This document shows positions 1 through 10,370 of a stretch of DNA of 64,000 nt, piece by piece. The notes under the pieces were generated by a model. The model was given only the letters and a program-made list of their open reading frames with translations, was not told the DNA's origin and searched no databases. The DNA lies in contig NZ_FTRU01000008.1 of the NCBI RefSeq assembly GCF_900148495.1, positions 1,178,001 to 1,242,000 of the forward strand. Reading direction: 5' to 3'. The position numbers and the translations under genes were made by a program. The stretch's first letter is position 1. Each line of letters starts with the position of its first letter. This DNA is from Negativibacillus massiliensis (GTDB taxonomy: Bacteria; Bacillota; Clostridia; Oscillospirales; Ruminococcaceae).

Positions 1-921
1 CTTTTTATCTTTGGTTATAACGCCATCAGTGCTATCCTGCGCGGACTGGGAGATTCTAAAAACCCGCTTAAATTTGTTGCCATCGCCTGTGTATGCAATA
101 TCGTCCTTGACATTGCCCTTGTTGGAGGAGTCAAAATGGGAGCTGCCGGGGCTGCATTGGCAACCATTCTGTCTCAGGGAATCAGTATGCTGCTCGCAAT
201 CTTCTTTTTGCAGAAAAATAACTTCATCTTCACCTTTTCACTCAAAAACTTCCGCATCTATCCGGATGAGGCAAAGCGTTTAATTCGTCTGGGACTTCCT
301 GTCTCTCTTCAGGAAACCATGGTCAGCCTGTCATTTCTGGTTATCAATGCTATCGTCAATTCTCTGGGTGTGGTTGCTTCTGCCGCTGTCGGCATCTGTG
401 CAAAATTTGAAAGTTTTGCAATGCTTCCTGCCGGAGCATTCTCCAGTGCAATTGCATCCATGTCTGCCCAGAATATGGGGGCACAAAAACCGCAGCGTGC
501 TAAAAAATGTATGTGGACAGGCATTGCATTTGCCTTTTTATGCTCTTTGTTTTTCTTTTTCTGGGTGCAGATTCTGCCGCAGAGCGCTCTGGCTCTTTTT
601 AAGGCGGATGAACAGGTTACAGCTGCTGGCATTGAATATCTGAGGACATTTAGTTTTGACTTTATGTTTGTTTCCTTCTACTTCTGCATGAATGGCTTCT
701 TAAACGGATGCGGCTGCACCACATTTACCATGGCAAACGGCGTTGCTGCAACTTTCCTGGTAAGAATCCCTCTGGCATTTCTGCTCACAAGCTTCCTACC
801 AAAGGAATTGTCCCTGTATGGAATTGGCGCAGCTGCTCCGGTTGCTACCCTGTTTTCCATTGCATTGTGTCTGTTTTACCTCAAAAGCGGAAAGTGGAAC
901 ACCTGTGAAATTTCCTCCTAA
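1..921 (+). CDS. MATE family multidrug/sodium antiporter, 3' part
   Basis: The open frame runs in from the left edge with no start, so the N-terminal part lies outside the window; 306 residues are visible. MATE proteins are 12-helix inner-membrane exporters that push drugs or metabolites out using a Na+ or H+ gradient. The visible part has several hydrophobic helices and the half-typical segments NAISAILRGLGDSKNP near the edge and GAAGAALATILSQ, both characteristic of MATE/NorM-like proteins. An internal ATG at 136 could be mistaken for a start, but the frame reads in from position 1 with MATE-like sequence. The substrate cannot be inferred. No terminator is obvious between the stop and the next leader. 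Confidence 0.9.
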   Translation, partial: LFIFGYNAISAILRGLGDSKNPLKFVAIACVCNIVLDIALVGGVKMGAAGAALATILSQGISMLLAIFFLQKNNFIFTFSLKNFRIYPDEAKRLIRLGLPVSLQETMVSLSFLVINAIVNSLGVVASAAVGICAKFESFAMLPAGAFSSAIASMSAQNMGAQKPQRAKKCMWTGIAFAFLCSLFFFFWVQILPQSALALFKADEQVTAAGIEYLRTFSFDFMFVSFYFCMNGFLNGCGCTTFTMANGVAATFLVRIPLAFLLTSFLPKELSLYGIGAAAPVATLFSIALCLFYLKSGKWNTCEISS

Positions 922-990
922 ACTTTTTGCCCGCGCTTTTTGTCAAACTATTGACTTTTGGGAAAGATTATAGTATCCTTAATTAACAGA

Positions 991-1096
991 AAATTCCCTT
1001 TAAAGACAGCACCGAGAGGCTGGAAAGGGCATTGGCAATTAGTTATAGAATATCCCTGCCCTTCCATGCCCTTTTTTACGGTGGAAGGGCTTTTCT
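991..1096 (+). promoter_or_regulatory. PyrR-type pyr attenuator leader
   Basis: The leader before pyrB shows three mutually exclusive structures. A hairpin pairs CCCTTT (996-1001) with AAAGGG (1024-1029) and exposes CCGAGAGGCT (1012-1021), close to the known PyrR-binding loop consensus. TGGAAAGGG (1021-1029) can instead pair with CCCTTCCA (1059-1066). The latter otherwise forms an intrinsic terminator, GCCCTTCCA (1058-1066) with TGGAAGGGC (1082-1090), followed by a T run. This is the anti-antiterminator / antiterminator / terminator logic of Gram-positive pyr operons. pyrR itself is not in the window. Confidence 0.8.
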
Positions 1097-1127
1097 TTAT
1101 GCTAAAAAATTTTCGGGAGGTCATTTT

Positions 1128-2225
1128 ATGCGTCATTTAATCGATCCAATGGATTTGTCCCTGGAGGAAATCGACCAGCTCTTACAGGTCGGCGACGACA
1201 TCATCAAAAACCCGCAGAAATATTCTGAAGTTTGTAAAGGCAAAAAGCTTGCAACCCTCTTCTATGAACCAAGCACCCGCACCAGACTCAGCTTTGAATC
1301 TGCCATGATGGAACTGGGCGGCAACGTTATCGGATTCTCTTCCGCTGATTCTTCTTCCGCTGCAAAAGGCGAAAGCGTTGCTGATACCATCCGTGTTATC
1401 GCAGGCTATGCTGATATTGCTGCAATGCGTCACCCAAAAGAAGGCGCACCAATGGTTGCTGCAATGAACTCCCCAATTCCTGTTATCAACGCAGGCGATG
1501 GCGGCCATCAGCACCCAACTCAGACACTGACCGACCTGATGACCATTCATCAGCTCAAAGGCAGAGTAGACAACATGACTGTTGGTCTGTGCGGCGACCT
1601 GAAGTTCGGCAGAACCGTTCATTCTCTCATCACTGCTCTCTCCCGCTACGAAGGTATCCGTTTTGTACTGATCTCTCCAGATGAGCTGAAAATTCCAGAC
1701 TATGTTAAAACAGAAATTCTGGACAAAAAACAGATTCCATACACCGAAGTTCATACCTTGGAAGAGGCAATGCCAGAGCTTGATATCCTCTACATGACCC
1801 GCGTTCAGAGAGAACGTTTTGCAAGCGAGGAAGAATACCTGCGTCTGAAAGATTGCTACATCCTGACTCCAGAAAAACTTGCATCTGCAAAATCGGACAT
1901 GTATATCCTGCATCCACTGCCGCGTGTAAACGAAATCTCGGTTGCAGTAGACAAAGATCCACGTGCTGCATACTTTAAACAGGTATTCTTTGGCAAGATC
2001 ATCCGTATGGCACTAATCATGAAGCTCTTAGGTGTTACTCCTGCTCCATTCAACAAGGAACTGCCAGCTCCACAGCGCGACGAGTCTGAACCAGTGATCG
2101 GTGAGCATCACTGCAACAACCCTCGCTGCATCACCACCATCGAACAGGAACTGCCACAGGCATTCCGTCTGGTGGACAAAGAATCCAACACCTACCGCTG
2201 CATCTACTGCGAAGCACAACTTTAA
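1128..2225 (+). CDS. pyrB: Aspartate carbamoyltransferase with C-terminal PyrI-type zinc domain
   Basis: Catalyses carbamoyl phosphate plus L-aspartate to N-carbamoyl-aspartate, the committed step of pyrimidine synthesis. 365 residues from the ATG at 1128, chosen because GGGAGG ends 7 nt before it; an upstream in-frame ATG at 1032 lies inside the attenuator. The carbamoyl-phosphate motif STRTR is at 49-53, the mobile-loop lysine in SSAAKGES near 80, and LHPLPR near 261. After residue about 315 comes a tail with C329-x4-C334, a 24-residue step, and C358-x2-C361. That is the cysteine pattern and spacing of the E. coli PyrI zinc domain; the nucleotide-binding half of PyrI is missing. Single-gene transcript, with an attenuator before it and a terminator after it. 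Confidence 0.93.
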   Translation: MRHLIDPMDLSLEEIDQLLQVGDDIIKNPQKYSEVCKGKKLATLFYEPSTRTRLSFESAMMELGGNVIGFSSADSSSAAKGESVADTIRVIAGYADIAAMRHPKEGAPMVAAMNSPIPVINAGDGGHQHPTQTLTDLMTIHQLKGRVDNMTVGLCGDLKFGRTVHSLITALSRYEGIRFVLISPDELKIPDYVKTEILDKKQIPYTEVHTLEEAMPELDILYMTRVQRERFASEEEYLRLKDCYILTPEKLASAKSDMYILHPLPRVNEISVAVDKDPRAAYFKQVFFGKIIRMALIMKLLGVTPAPFNKELPAPQRDESEPVIGEHHCNNPRCITTIEQELPQAFRLVDKESNTYRCIYCEAQL

Positions 2226-2234
2226 TCAAGCAAA

Positions 2235-2267
2235 ACGGGCAAATCCAAAAGGATTTGCCCGTTTTTT
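2235..2267 (+). terminator. Intrinsic terminator of pyrB
   Basis: Perfect 12-bp stem ACGGGCAAATCC / GGATTTGCCCGT with a 4-nt loop followed by a T run, 10 nt after the stop codon. Confidence 0.9.
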
Positions 2268-2740
2268 GTGTTATGACCAATACTTTTTCGCCATAGGGAA
2301 ATAAAAGTTTTGTCAACTTTTTCAAAAGTTGTCCAGTCCAGAGTGAAACTCTGGGCGCACTCCGCAGAGTGCGAAACACTTTATCCGTGAAAGCGCCTTT
2401 GCGGGTGAATTTTTCAATCCAAAATTTGGATTGAAAAAGAGGGGGCTTTTGTAAGAGAAAAGCACCCTTTGGAAACGGACGGCATGCACTTTTCAGAAAA
2501 ACCTCCCAGTGGGAGATTTTTCTGTTGTCTGTGCTGTTGAGCAGAAAAATAATAACTTTTATTTTATTCTGTCAAAGCCTTCTTGTTCTAACGAGCGAGT
2601 GTGTTAGCTTAAGCGTTGCCGCGTGCTGAAACTACAATTTCGCACCAACGAGTGCAGCCGGAGGCAAGCGACCTGCGCGAGAGCGAGGCTCTCAAGTTCG
2701 CATTTAGCCGACTACGCGAGCTGCGTGCAGGCTCAGCCTG
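2268..2740. repeat. Hairpin-rich non-coding intergenic island
   Basis: About 470 bp without a credible gene. It holds a series of near-perfect inverted repeats: 2314-2331 (CAACTTTT/AAAAGTTG), 2338-2354 (CCAGAGT/ACTCTGG), 2356-2373 (CGCACTC/GAGTGCG), 2410-2438 (14-bp arms), 2494-2524 (core CTCCCAGTGGGAG inside an A/T stem), 2679-2693 (GAGAGC/GCTCTC) and 2727-2741 (GCAGGC/GCCTGC, touching the copZ stop). The part 2592-2648 recurs at 7592-7648. It looks like a composite of dispersed intergenic repeats rather than a gene; short open frames here do not resemble proteins. Confidence 0.65.
2592..2648 (+). repeat. Dispersed intergenic repeat, copy 1
   Basis: This 57-bp segment, beginning CGAGCGAGTGTG and containing CTTAAGCG, GTGCTGAAAC and CACCAA, matches 7592-7648 with scattered substitutions. 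Both copies sit in intergenic DNA and neither is inside a gene. Confidence 0.7.
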
Positions 2741-2941
2741 CTACTCGATTACATCAAAACCGAGGTCTTCGATTGCCTGAGCAAGTGCATCGCGATCCAG
2801 ATTCTCGCCAGTTACTACAACCGAACCATCTGCTGCTTTTGCAGTTACTGCATCTACTCCCGCCATGGAAGAAAGTTTTTCCACTACTCTTGCTTCACAT
2901 TTGCTGCAAGCCATACCTTCGGTGATAAATTTGATTTCCAT
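2741..2941 (-). CDS. copZ: Copper chaperone, HMA-domain protein (CopZ-like)
   Basis: A 66-residue single heavy-metal-associated domain that carries Cu(I) in the cytoplasm, typically to CopA. The metal site is GMACSKC at 9-15 (CxxC), and the rest is consistent with the beta-alpha-beta-beta-alpha-beta fold. The start has a strong AGGAGG 6 nt upstream. It is the last gene of a MarR-CopA-CopZ transcript, 38 bp after copA. The domain resembles the N-terminal HMA domain of the neighbouring ATPase, as usual for such pairs. Mercury or another soft metal is possible, but the CopA partner makes copper most likely. Confidence 0.9.
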   Translation of the reverse strand: MEIKFITEGMACSKCEARVVEKLSSMAGVDAVTAKAADGSVVVTGENLDRDALAQAIEDLGFDVIE

Positions 2942-2979
2942 AAAAAGCCTCCTATAATCAGTTGATATCGATAACAGCC

Positions 2980-5217
2980 TTACTTTTTGTTTGGCTGATA
3001 ACGGGTCAGTCTCAAAGAATTGGAAACAACCGATACGGACGAAAATGCCATTGCTGCTCCGCCAAATACCGGAGAAAATGCTGGACCACCAAACAAAACC
3101 AGCAATCCTGCTGCAATCGGAATTCCAATCATATTATAGATAAATGCCCAGAACAGATTCTGACGAATGATCTGCATGGTCTTGCGGGAAAGTTTGAGCG
3201 AATCAACCACTGCATGAAGATCTTCCCTCATCAGGATAATTCCTGCAGATTCTGCCGCTACATCCGTTCCAGAGGAAAGAGCAATGCCGACATTGGCTCC
3301 TGCCAGAGCTGGAGCATCGTTGATTCCATCTCCAACCATTGCTACAATGCGTCCCTGCTTTTTAAACTCCTCTACTGCCTGGTGTTTGTCCTGTGGGAGT
3401 ACCTGTGCTCTTACCGAAGCAATTCCTGCTTCCTTCGCAATCAGTTTTGCTGCTCCTTCATTATCTCCAGTGATCATAACCGTCTCGATTCCCATCGCAT
3501 TCAGCTGTGCAATCGCATCTCGGGCATCCGGGCGAATGGTATCGGAGAGGGAAATCATTCCGATATAGTTTGCATCCAGTGCAACATAGATTGCGGTACA
3601 TCCCGGTAAAACAGTGGTATCTTCATCCTCTGGGATTTCAATTTTTTCCAGCTCCATCAATGCCATCGTTCCGGCAATCACTGTTTTGCCGTCCACCTTT
3701 GCAATGATTCCTCTTCCCGGAATACTCTGTGTGGACTCTGGACGAATCACGGTAATGCCGTCCTGCTGTGCATGGTCCAGAATTGCCGCAGCGATCGGAT
3801 GCTCCGAGCCGGATTCTGCTGACGCACAGTATCCCAACAGTTCCAGCTCCTCAATTCCCTTTGCTGGTGTAACTGCTGCTGTTTTAAGTTTTCCATAGGT
3901 GATGGTTCCTGTTTTATCAAAGATAACGGTATTAACTCCGGCAGCAGTTTCAATGACATCTCCGCCGCGATAAAGAATTCCCAGATTTGCTCCGCGTCCG
4001 GTACCGGCAATGACTGCAATCGGTGTTGCAAGTCCCAGTGCACATGGACAGGCAACCACCAGCACCGCTACAAAGTTATTGAGTACAAAGGCAAGTTCCT
4101 TGCCGCTGATTGCCCACAAAATCGAAGTGATAATCGCAATCGAAACTACTGTCGGCACAAAAATTCCCGAAATCTTGTCGGCGAGTCTTGCCGCCGGAGC
4201 CTTTCTTTCCTGCGCTTCGGTAACCAAACGCAGCACCTGAGAAATTGCTGTGTTGCCGCCAACTCCGGTCGCTTCAATCTGGAGCATACCGTCCTTACAG
4301 ATGGTACCGCCGGAAACATGGGAACCCACTTCTTTGTAGACTGGCAGACTTTCTCCGGTCAGCATGGATTCATCCACCGATGCCTGACCAGACAGAACTG
4401 TTCCATCTACTGGGATTCGTGTTCCCGGTTTTACCAGCACGATATTCTTGACACGCACCTGTTTTGCGGGAACTTCCACTTCCTGCCCATCCTTTAAAAG
4501 GATGGCTGTATTCGGAATCATGGATACCAGAGAATTGATTGCTTTCTTTGCTGAGTTTTTGCTGTTTTCTTCCAAAAACTTACCCAACAACACCAAAGCA
4601 ACCACTACCGCCGCCGATTCATAATACAGATTATGCGCTCCATGTGCATTTCCCTGCACAATTGTAACGGTGTTATACAAGCTATACAGGAAAGCGGTTG
4701 TGGTTCCAATCATCACCAGAGAATCCATATTTGGATGGCGTTTGATCAGATTTTTCATTCCGTTTATGAAGAAGTTTCTTCCACAAATCAGAACCGGAAC
4801 AGTAAACACCAGCTGAATCAGCGCAAAGTTTAACGGGTTTACCCTGTCATCAATAACAGCTGGCAGAGGCAGACGAACTGGAAGCATGTGTGACATTCCA
4901 ATATACAGAACAACTGCTCCGCAGATCAAAGCGGTAATCAATCTCTTTTTGCTGATGGTATGGGTCAATGCTACATTGACTTCATCTTCATCCGCCAAAG
5001 CAGCGGTGAAGCCTGTTTTGTTCACCACTTCCACCAGATGCTCCGGAGAAACGGATGGGTCACACAGAACTGTTGCACTGTTCGTCGCAAGATTTACCGT
5101 TGCCTGCACTACTCCATCCACACGTCGCAGTGCACGCTCCACCGAAGCGGAGCAAGCTGCACAGGTCATTCCCTGTACATTGATCTTTACATGTTTGGTC
5201 TCATTCAACAAAATCAT
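2980..5217 (-). CDS. copA: Copper-exporting P1B-type ATPase
   Basis: A 745-residue membrane pump that exports Cu(I) using ATP. It has one N-terminal HMA domain with GMTCAAC at 16-22, several transmembrane helices, the actuator motif TGES at 287-290, the transmembrane copper site CPC at 390-392, and the phosphorylation motif DKTGT with Asp434. The nucleotide-binding SEHPIA and hinge [11 protein letters not shown] motifs follow. The CPC triad assigns it to the P1B-1 Cu(I) group. The AGAGAGG ribosome site lies directly against the ATG at 5217, so translation may really begin at one of the TTG codons at 5211 or 5208. It is the middle gene of the copper operon, 47 bp after the MarR gene. Confidence 0.96.
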   Translation of the reverse strand: MILLNETKHVKINVQGMTCAACSASVERALRRVDGVVQATVNLATNSATVLCDPSVSPEHLVEVVNKTGFTAALADEDEVNVALTHTISKKRLITALICGAVVLYIGMSHMLPVRLPLPAVIDDRVNPLNFALIQLVFTVPVLICGRNFFINGMKNLIKRHPNMDSLVMIGTTTAFLYSLYNTVTIVQGNAHGAHNLYYESAAVVVALVLLGKFLEENSKNSAKKAINSLVSMIPNTAILLKDGQEVEVPAKQVRVKNIVLVKPGTRIPVDGTVLSGQASVDESMLTGESLPVYKEVGSHVSGGTICKDGMLQIEATGVGGNTAISQVLRLVTEAQERKAPAARLADKISGIFVPTVVSIAIITSILWAISGKELAFVLNNFVAVLVVACPCALGLATPIAVIAGTGRGANLGILYRGGDVIETAAGVNTVIFDKTGTITYGKLKTAAVTPAKGIEELELLGYCASAESGSEHPIAAAILDHAQQDGITVIRPESTQSIPGRGIIAKVDGKTVIAGTMALMELEKIEIPEDEDTTVLPGCTAIYVALDANYIGMISLSDTIRPDARDAIAQLNAMGIETVMITGDNEGAAKLIAKEAGIASVRAQVLPQDKHQAVEEFKKQGRIVAMVGDGINDAPALAGANVGIALSSGTDVAAESAGIILMREDLHAVVDSLKLSRKTMQIIRQNLFWAFIYNMIGIPIAAGLLVLFGGPAFSPVFGGAAMAFSSVSVVSNSLRLTRYQPNKK

Positions 5218-5264
5218 CCTCTCTTTTTCTTACATCAGGATAGTTATCTTCTTATCGTTTTCCG

Positions 5265-5699
5265 TTATATCTGCATAATCCGTTCCACCAAAAGATGAAA
5301 CTGCTCTATCATCTCCGGTCCCAGCGCCTCTTCCATCTCTGTTTGGGCCTTCTGCCAGAATATCCTAGCATGGGAAAGTACCTGTTTCCCCTCCTCAGTA
5401 AGCTCCAGGCTGCGGCTGCGTCCTTTGCAGGCAGTGTCCTGAATCAGTCCTCTGTTTTCCAGCGGTTTCAGATTTCGCACCAGAGTGGTGCGCTCCAAAC
5501 CAACCAGCTGTGCCAGATGACTGACGCTGACACAAGGATTTTCCTCGATGTGCACAAGAAGGGCATATTGTCCTCGTGTAATCCCCGCCTGTTCCAGATG
5601 ATGATTATAAATACTGGTAATTTTATTTTCTGCCCGCTTGATGTTTGCACAGAAGCAATTACTTCCACCACAGTGACAACCATACAACTCATCTGTCAT
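5265..5699 (-). CDS. MarR family regulator with N-terminal cysteine cluster
   Basis: A 144-residue winged-helix regulator, first gene of an operon with copA and copZ. The ATG at 5699 is preferred because AAAGGAG lies about 10 nt before it; a GTG at 5735 would place the start inside the operator. The MarR core shows ITRGQYALLVHIEENP, the recognition helix region VSHLAQLVGLERTTLVRNL, and a wing around GRSRSLELTEEGK. Before the core is a C-x-C-x4-C-x-C cluster (residues 9-18, CHCGGSNCFC), which could bind Cu(I) or Zn or act as a thiol switch. Copper operons are more often run by CsoR, CopY or CueR, so a MarR protein here is unusual. Regulation of copA is inferred from position and operator. Confidence 0.88.
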   Translation of the reverse strand: MTDELYGCHCGGSNCFCANIKRAENKITSIYNHHLEQAGITRGQYALLVHIEENPCVSVSHLAQLVGLERTTLVRNLKPLENRGLIQDTACKGRSRSLELTEEGKQVLSHARIFWQKAQTEMEEALGPEMIEQFHLLVERIMQI

Positions 5700-5723
5700 C
5701 CATGCTCTCTCCTTTCCTGTAAC

Positions 5724-5764
5724 GTGTATATACACATTATAAAAAGCAAAGCACAGAATGTCAA
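5724..5764 (-). promoter_or_regulatory. Sigma-A promoter and palindromic operator of the copper operon
   Basis: Read on the minus strand: TTGACA (5759-5764), 17-bp spacer, TATAAT (5736-5741), immediately followed by the perfect 12-bp palindrome GTGTATATACAC (5724-5735) over the expected start site. A repressor bound there would block transcription, so the MarR protein downstream is the natural candidate. Confidence 0.85.
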
Positions 5765-5884
5765 GAGGTAAAACGGATAAATTTAGTCTAGTTGTTAGCC
5801 GGCATCCTTTTCAAAATCTTTCATGAACTTTTCTGTTTGTGCATATAGTAATGCTAACAATACCTTATGAAAGGAGGCACTTTG

Positions 5885-6745
5885 TTGTTGTCCATCATTT
5901 CCTGCCCACTTCCACTGCGTCATAATAAACGGTTTCTTCCCTTTTTTCCCCGAATGATTGAAAAAAGTACAACACTTTCCCTGTTTGGCAAAAAGATACA
6001 ATATGTACAGTTAGGGCGCATCAAACACCTCTCTGCAAAAAAGCTGTGTGAACTTTGCCCTTCTCCGGTTATCCTTTCCCCCAATATCCCACCCCAAACC
6101 CGTCAGCGTCTAGAAAAAAACGGAATGAACTTTTTTTCGTGCAAACAGTATCCTGAATTTATGCAGATACTTTGCTTAAATTCTGCTATTGAGCTGCTCA
6201 CGCTCAGCGGAATTCCTTTTCCCTGTCAAGTTCTCGGCATTGTCGATCCTGTTTTTCATCATCCGGAACTTGCCGAATTTGCACTGCGTCACCTGCCGCA
6301 GGTCCATCTGTTCACCGAAAATCTGTCTGCTGCCGAACAATTTGCACACCGGATGATGCAGGAGTATGGAGCACCTGTTTTATTTTCTTCTGAATCACAC
6401 ATATTACTGGACTGCCAGCTGATTTTTTCACCGGAAAATCAGCTGGTACATCATGATATTCCCTGCATTCTCCCCTTTCCTCCAGATACTGTCCCAGAGC
6501 ATACCATTTTGTTTCACTCACCTGTACCCATTCTTCCTCCTTCCCTGACCGGCATTACAGGAACAGATATTCCCGCAGCTGAGTTTCTTTCTGCATTATA
6601 CAGCCTCGGACGATGCTCCGTATTAAAGAAAACTTCCTGTCGACAAATCTGCCGCCAAAATTCTGACAGCGGACAGCTTCTCCTTACCCCGTATGACGCT
6701 GCCGGTCTTCTTTTGGAACGATTTCGCGAAGGAGTTTTGGGATAA
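5885..6745 (+). CDS. Hypothetical protein, about 286 residues
   Basis: I do not recognise the family. The upstream ATG at 5867 overlaps the ribosome site AAAGGAGG (5870-5877), so translation most likely starts at one of three successive TTG codons (5882, 5885, 5888); 5885 has the best spacing of 7 nt. No signal peptide or transmembrane helix is evident. There are several Cys residues and many Pro and His. A middle segment (ELLTLSGIPFPCQVLGIVD) could begin a Rossmann-like fold. CATATAGTA at 5842-5850 fits the minus-10 pattern CATANNNTA of mother-cell sporulation sigma factors, but no convincing minus-35 goes with it. Single-gene unit with no functional clue from neighbours. Confidence 0.75.
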   Translation: MLSIISCPLPLRHNKRFLPFFPRMIEKSTTLSLFGKKIQYVQLGRIKHLSAKKLCELCPSPVILSPNIPPQTRQRLEKNGMNFFSCKQYPEFMQILCLNSAIELLTLSGIPFPCQVLGIVDPVFHHPELAEFALRHLPQVHLFTENLSAAEQFAHRMMQEYGAPVLFSSESHILLDCQLIFSPENQLVHHDIPCILPFPPDTVPEHTILFHSPVPILPPSLTGITGTDIPAAEFLSALYSLGRCSVLKKTSCRQICRQNSDSGQLLLTPYDAAGLLLERFREGVLG

Positions 6746-6822
6746 AGGATTTAAAAGCTCAAAAATTTACAAAATATTTGAATCTGTTTCCATTATTTTT
6801 AAGTGTTTTGTCTGATTCCTGC

Positions 6823-6851
6823 TTGACAGCATCCTTCTCTTTGACTATAAT
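6823..6851 (+). promoter_or_regulatory. Sigma-A promoter of greA
   Basis: Consensus TTGACA (6823-6828), 17-bp spacer, TATAAT (6846-6851). It gives a leader of about 150 nt before greA with two stem-loops: GGATG/CATCC near 6920, and GCGGC/GCCGC between about 6956 and 6991. No known riboswitch was recognised. Confidence 0.85.
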
Positions 6852-7006
6852 ACAACTATTATCACAAACGTTACCCCAAAAACTGAAAACGACTGCATAA
6901 AGGGTATCTTGTTGATAGGATGTTTGTACATCCAAAATAACCCATTAAATAAAACGGCGGCTTTTGTGGACCATGCCACCATCTGCCGCTGAGAGGAGCA
7001 TGCATC

Positions 7007-7477
7007 ATGGCTAACGAAATCGTTATGACCCAGGAAGGCTACAACGACCTGGTCAAAGAACTCAATGAACTGAAAACTACCCGCCGTGCAGAAATCTCGG
7101 AAAAGATTCGTGTTGCACGCGGTTTTGGCGACCTTTCCGAAAACAGCGAATACGATGAAGCCAAAAATGAACAGGCAATCGTAGAAGCTCGTATTCTTAC
7201 TCTGGAAAATCAGCTGAAAAATGTAAAAATCGTTGCAAAATCTGATAACAAAGGTACTGTTTCGATCGGCAGCTTTGTTACCATCCGTGACGTGGAATTT
7301 GGCGATGAAATGACCTACCGTATCATCAGCTCGGTTGAATCGAGCAACGATATGTCCACCATCACTGATGAGTCCCCTGTCGGCAAAGCATTGCTTGGTC
7401 ACAAAGCAGGCGATTCGGTTATGGTAACGGTACCATCCGGTGCTAAAATCGAGTATCAGATCGTAAACGTTGAATAA
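7007..7477 (+). CDS. greA: Transcription elongation factor GreA
   Basis: A 156-residue cytoplasmic factor that enters the RNA polymerase secondary channel and stimulates cleavage of backtracked RNA. The N-terminal coiled coil (about 1-75) ends in the tip motif GDLSENSEYDEAK with its acidic residues, and the C-terminal FKBP-like domain includes ISxxSPVGKALLGHKAGD-type sequence. Length is normal for GreA. The start is supported by GAGAGGAG 8 nt upstream. It is transcribed alone from a consensus promoter and closed by a strong terminator. The long structured leader might allow autoregulation as described for E. coli greA, but this is inference. Confidence 0.97.
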   Translation: MANEIVMTQEGYNDLVKELNELKTTRRAEISEKIRVARGFGDLSENSEYDEAKNEQAIVEARILTLENQLKNVKIVAKSDNKGTVSIGSFVTIRDVEFGDEMTYRIISSVESSNDMSTITDESPVGKALLGHKAGDSVMVTVPSGAKIEYQIVNVE

Positions 7478-7498
7478 CAGATTATTTCTTTTAGAAAA

Positions 7499-7526
7499 AG
7501 CAGGGTGAATTCACCCTGCTTTTTTT
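7499..7526 (+). terminator. Intrinsic terminator of greA
   Basis: A perfect 22-nt palindrome with arms AGCAGGGTGAA and TTCACCCTGCT, followed by a T run, just after the greA stop. Confidence 0.9.
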
Positions 7527-7732
7527 CTTGCAGAAACTTGGTGCCAAAGGCAAATAAAAATTTTTGGTTCTATCGAAATTTTTTCACTCGCCGAGCGAGT
7601 GTGCTAACTTAAGCGTCGCCGTGTGCTGAAACCGAGACTTCCCACCAAACCAAAGCGCGATACAGTGTACAGCTTCAAGCTGCTTTGGTATAAAGTAACG
7701 AAATAACGCAAGAAATCGCCGTTATTTTTTGA
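7527..7732. repeat. Intergenic stretch with second copy of the dispersed repeat
   Basis: No gene is supported. 7541-7590 resembles the A/T-rich module at 2287-2325 (GCCAAAGGCAAATAAAA here, GCCATAGGGAAATAAAA there). 7592-7648 matches 2592-2648. CACTCG at 7585-7590 can pair with CGAGTG at 7596-7601 as a hairpin. Confidence 0.65.
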
Positions 7733-7761
7733 TTGTATTTCGTCGAAAAAAAAGTTATAAT
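7733..7761 (+). promoter_or_regulatory. Probable promoter of lysS
   Basis: TTGTAT (7733-7738), 17-bp spacer, TATAAT (7756-7761), about 74 nt before the lysS start. The short leader has no T-box features. Confidence 0.65.
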
Positions 7762-7765
7762 ATAG

Positions 7766-9787
<2,022 letters not shown>

Positions 9788-9800
9788 AGTTTACACAAAA

Positions 9801-9831
9801 AATCCCCCTGAGAAATTCTCAGGGGGATTTT
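9801..9831 (+). terminator. Intrinsic terminator of lysS
   Basis: Stem AATCCCCCTGAGA / TCTCAGGGGGATT with a 3-nt loop and trailing T residues, 13 nt after the stop. Confidence 0.88.
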
Positions 9832-9866
9832 AGCAATCAGTAAAAAATAAAAAAGGAGGCTACAAA

Positions 9867-10370
9867 ATGACATCCCTTATTATTCGTCCTGCCTCTCTTT
9901 CCGATGCCGCCGATCTGGGTATGATCCACTACCAATCCTGGCTGCAAACTTATACTGGATTGATCGATCAAAACTTTCTGAACCAACTTTCTGCTCAGCG
10001 CAGTCAGCAGCGATTCGAGGCGGAAGGATGCAAACAGTTTTTAATCGCACTGGTGGATGGTTCTCCTGCCGGCTTCTGTCGCTACTGCAAAAGTCGCGAT
10101 CCGGACGCTGACAGCCTCACTGGTGAGATTCGGGCAATCTACCTTTTAAAAGAATACCAACAACAAGGAATTGGAAAAGCACTGATGCTGTATGCCTTTG
10201 ATGAGTTAAAGAAACTGGGGATGAACAAAGTAACCCTGTGGGCATTGGAAAGCAACACTGCAGCGCACTGTTTTTATACTAAGATGGGATTTACCCCAGA
10301 TGGTGCTCGCAAACAGGACCCCGTTGGGGCTGAAATCCGTTTCTCTCTTGCTTTTTCTGATTTGGGTTAA
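9867..10370 (+). CDS. GNAT family N-acetyltransferase
   Basis: A 167-residue cytoplasmic acetyltransferase that moves acetyl from acetyl-CoA to an amine; the substrate is unknown. The acetyl-CoA pyrophosphate loop is QQQGIGKAL (about 111-119), after the beta strand GEIRAIYLLKEY. The C-terminal ALESNTAAHCFYTKMGF is the usual GNAT end motif. AAAGGAGG lies 9 nt before the ATG. Its last 4 bases overlap the convergent membrane-protein gene on the other strand. It resembles general GNATs rather than RimI or a known resistance enzyme. Confidence 0.9.
   Translation: MTSLIIRPASLSDAADLGMIHYQSWLQTYTGLIDQNFLNQLSAQRSQQRFEAEGCKQFLIALVDGSPAGFCRYCKSRDPDADSLTGEIRAIYLLKEYQQQGIGKALMLYAFDELKKLGMNKVTLWALESNTAAHCFYTKMGFTPDGARKQDPVGAEIRFSLAFSDLG

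Noticed and set aside
1032-1127. Earlier in-frame ATG for pyrB
   Set aside because: It would translate through the attenuator hairpins; the ATG at 1128 has a strong ribosome site and the family N-terminus.
2623-2925. A 100-codon open frame in the repeat island
   Set aside because: It spans the dispersed repeat and the antisense of copZ, and low-complexity Arg/Ser/Leu sequence indicates no gene.
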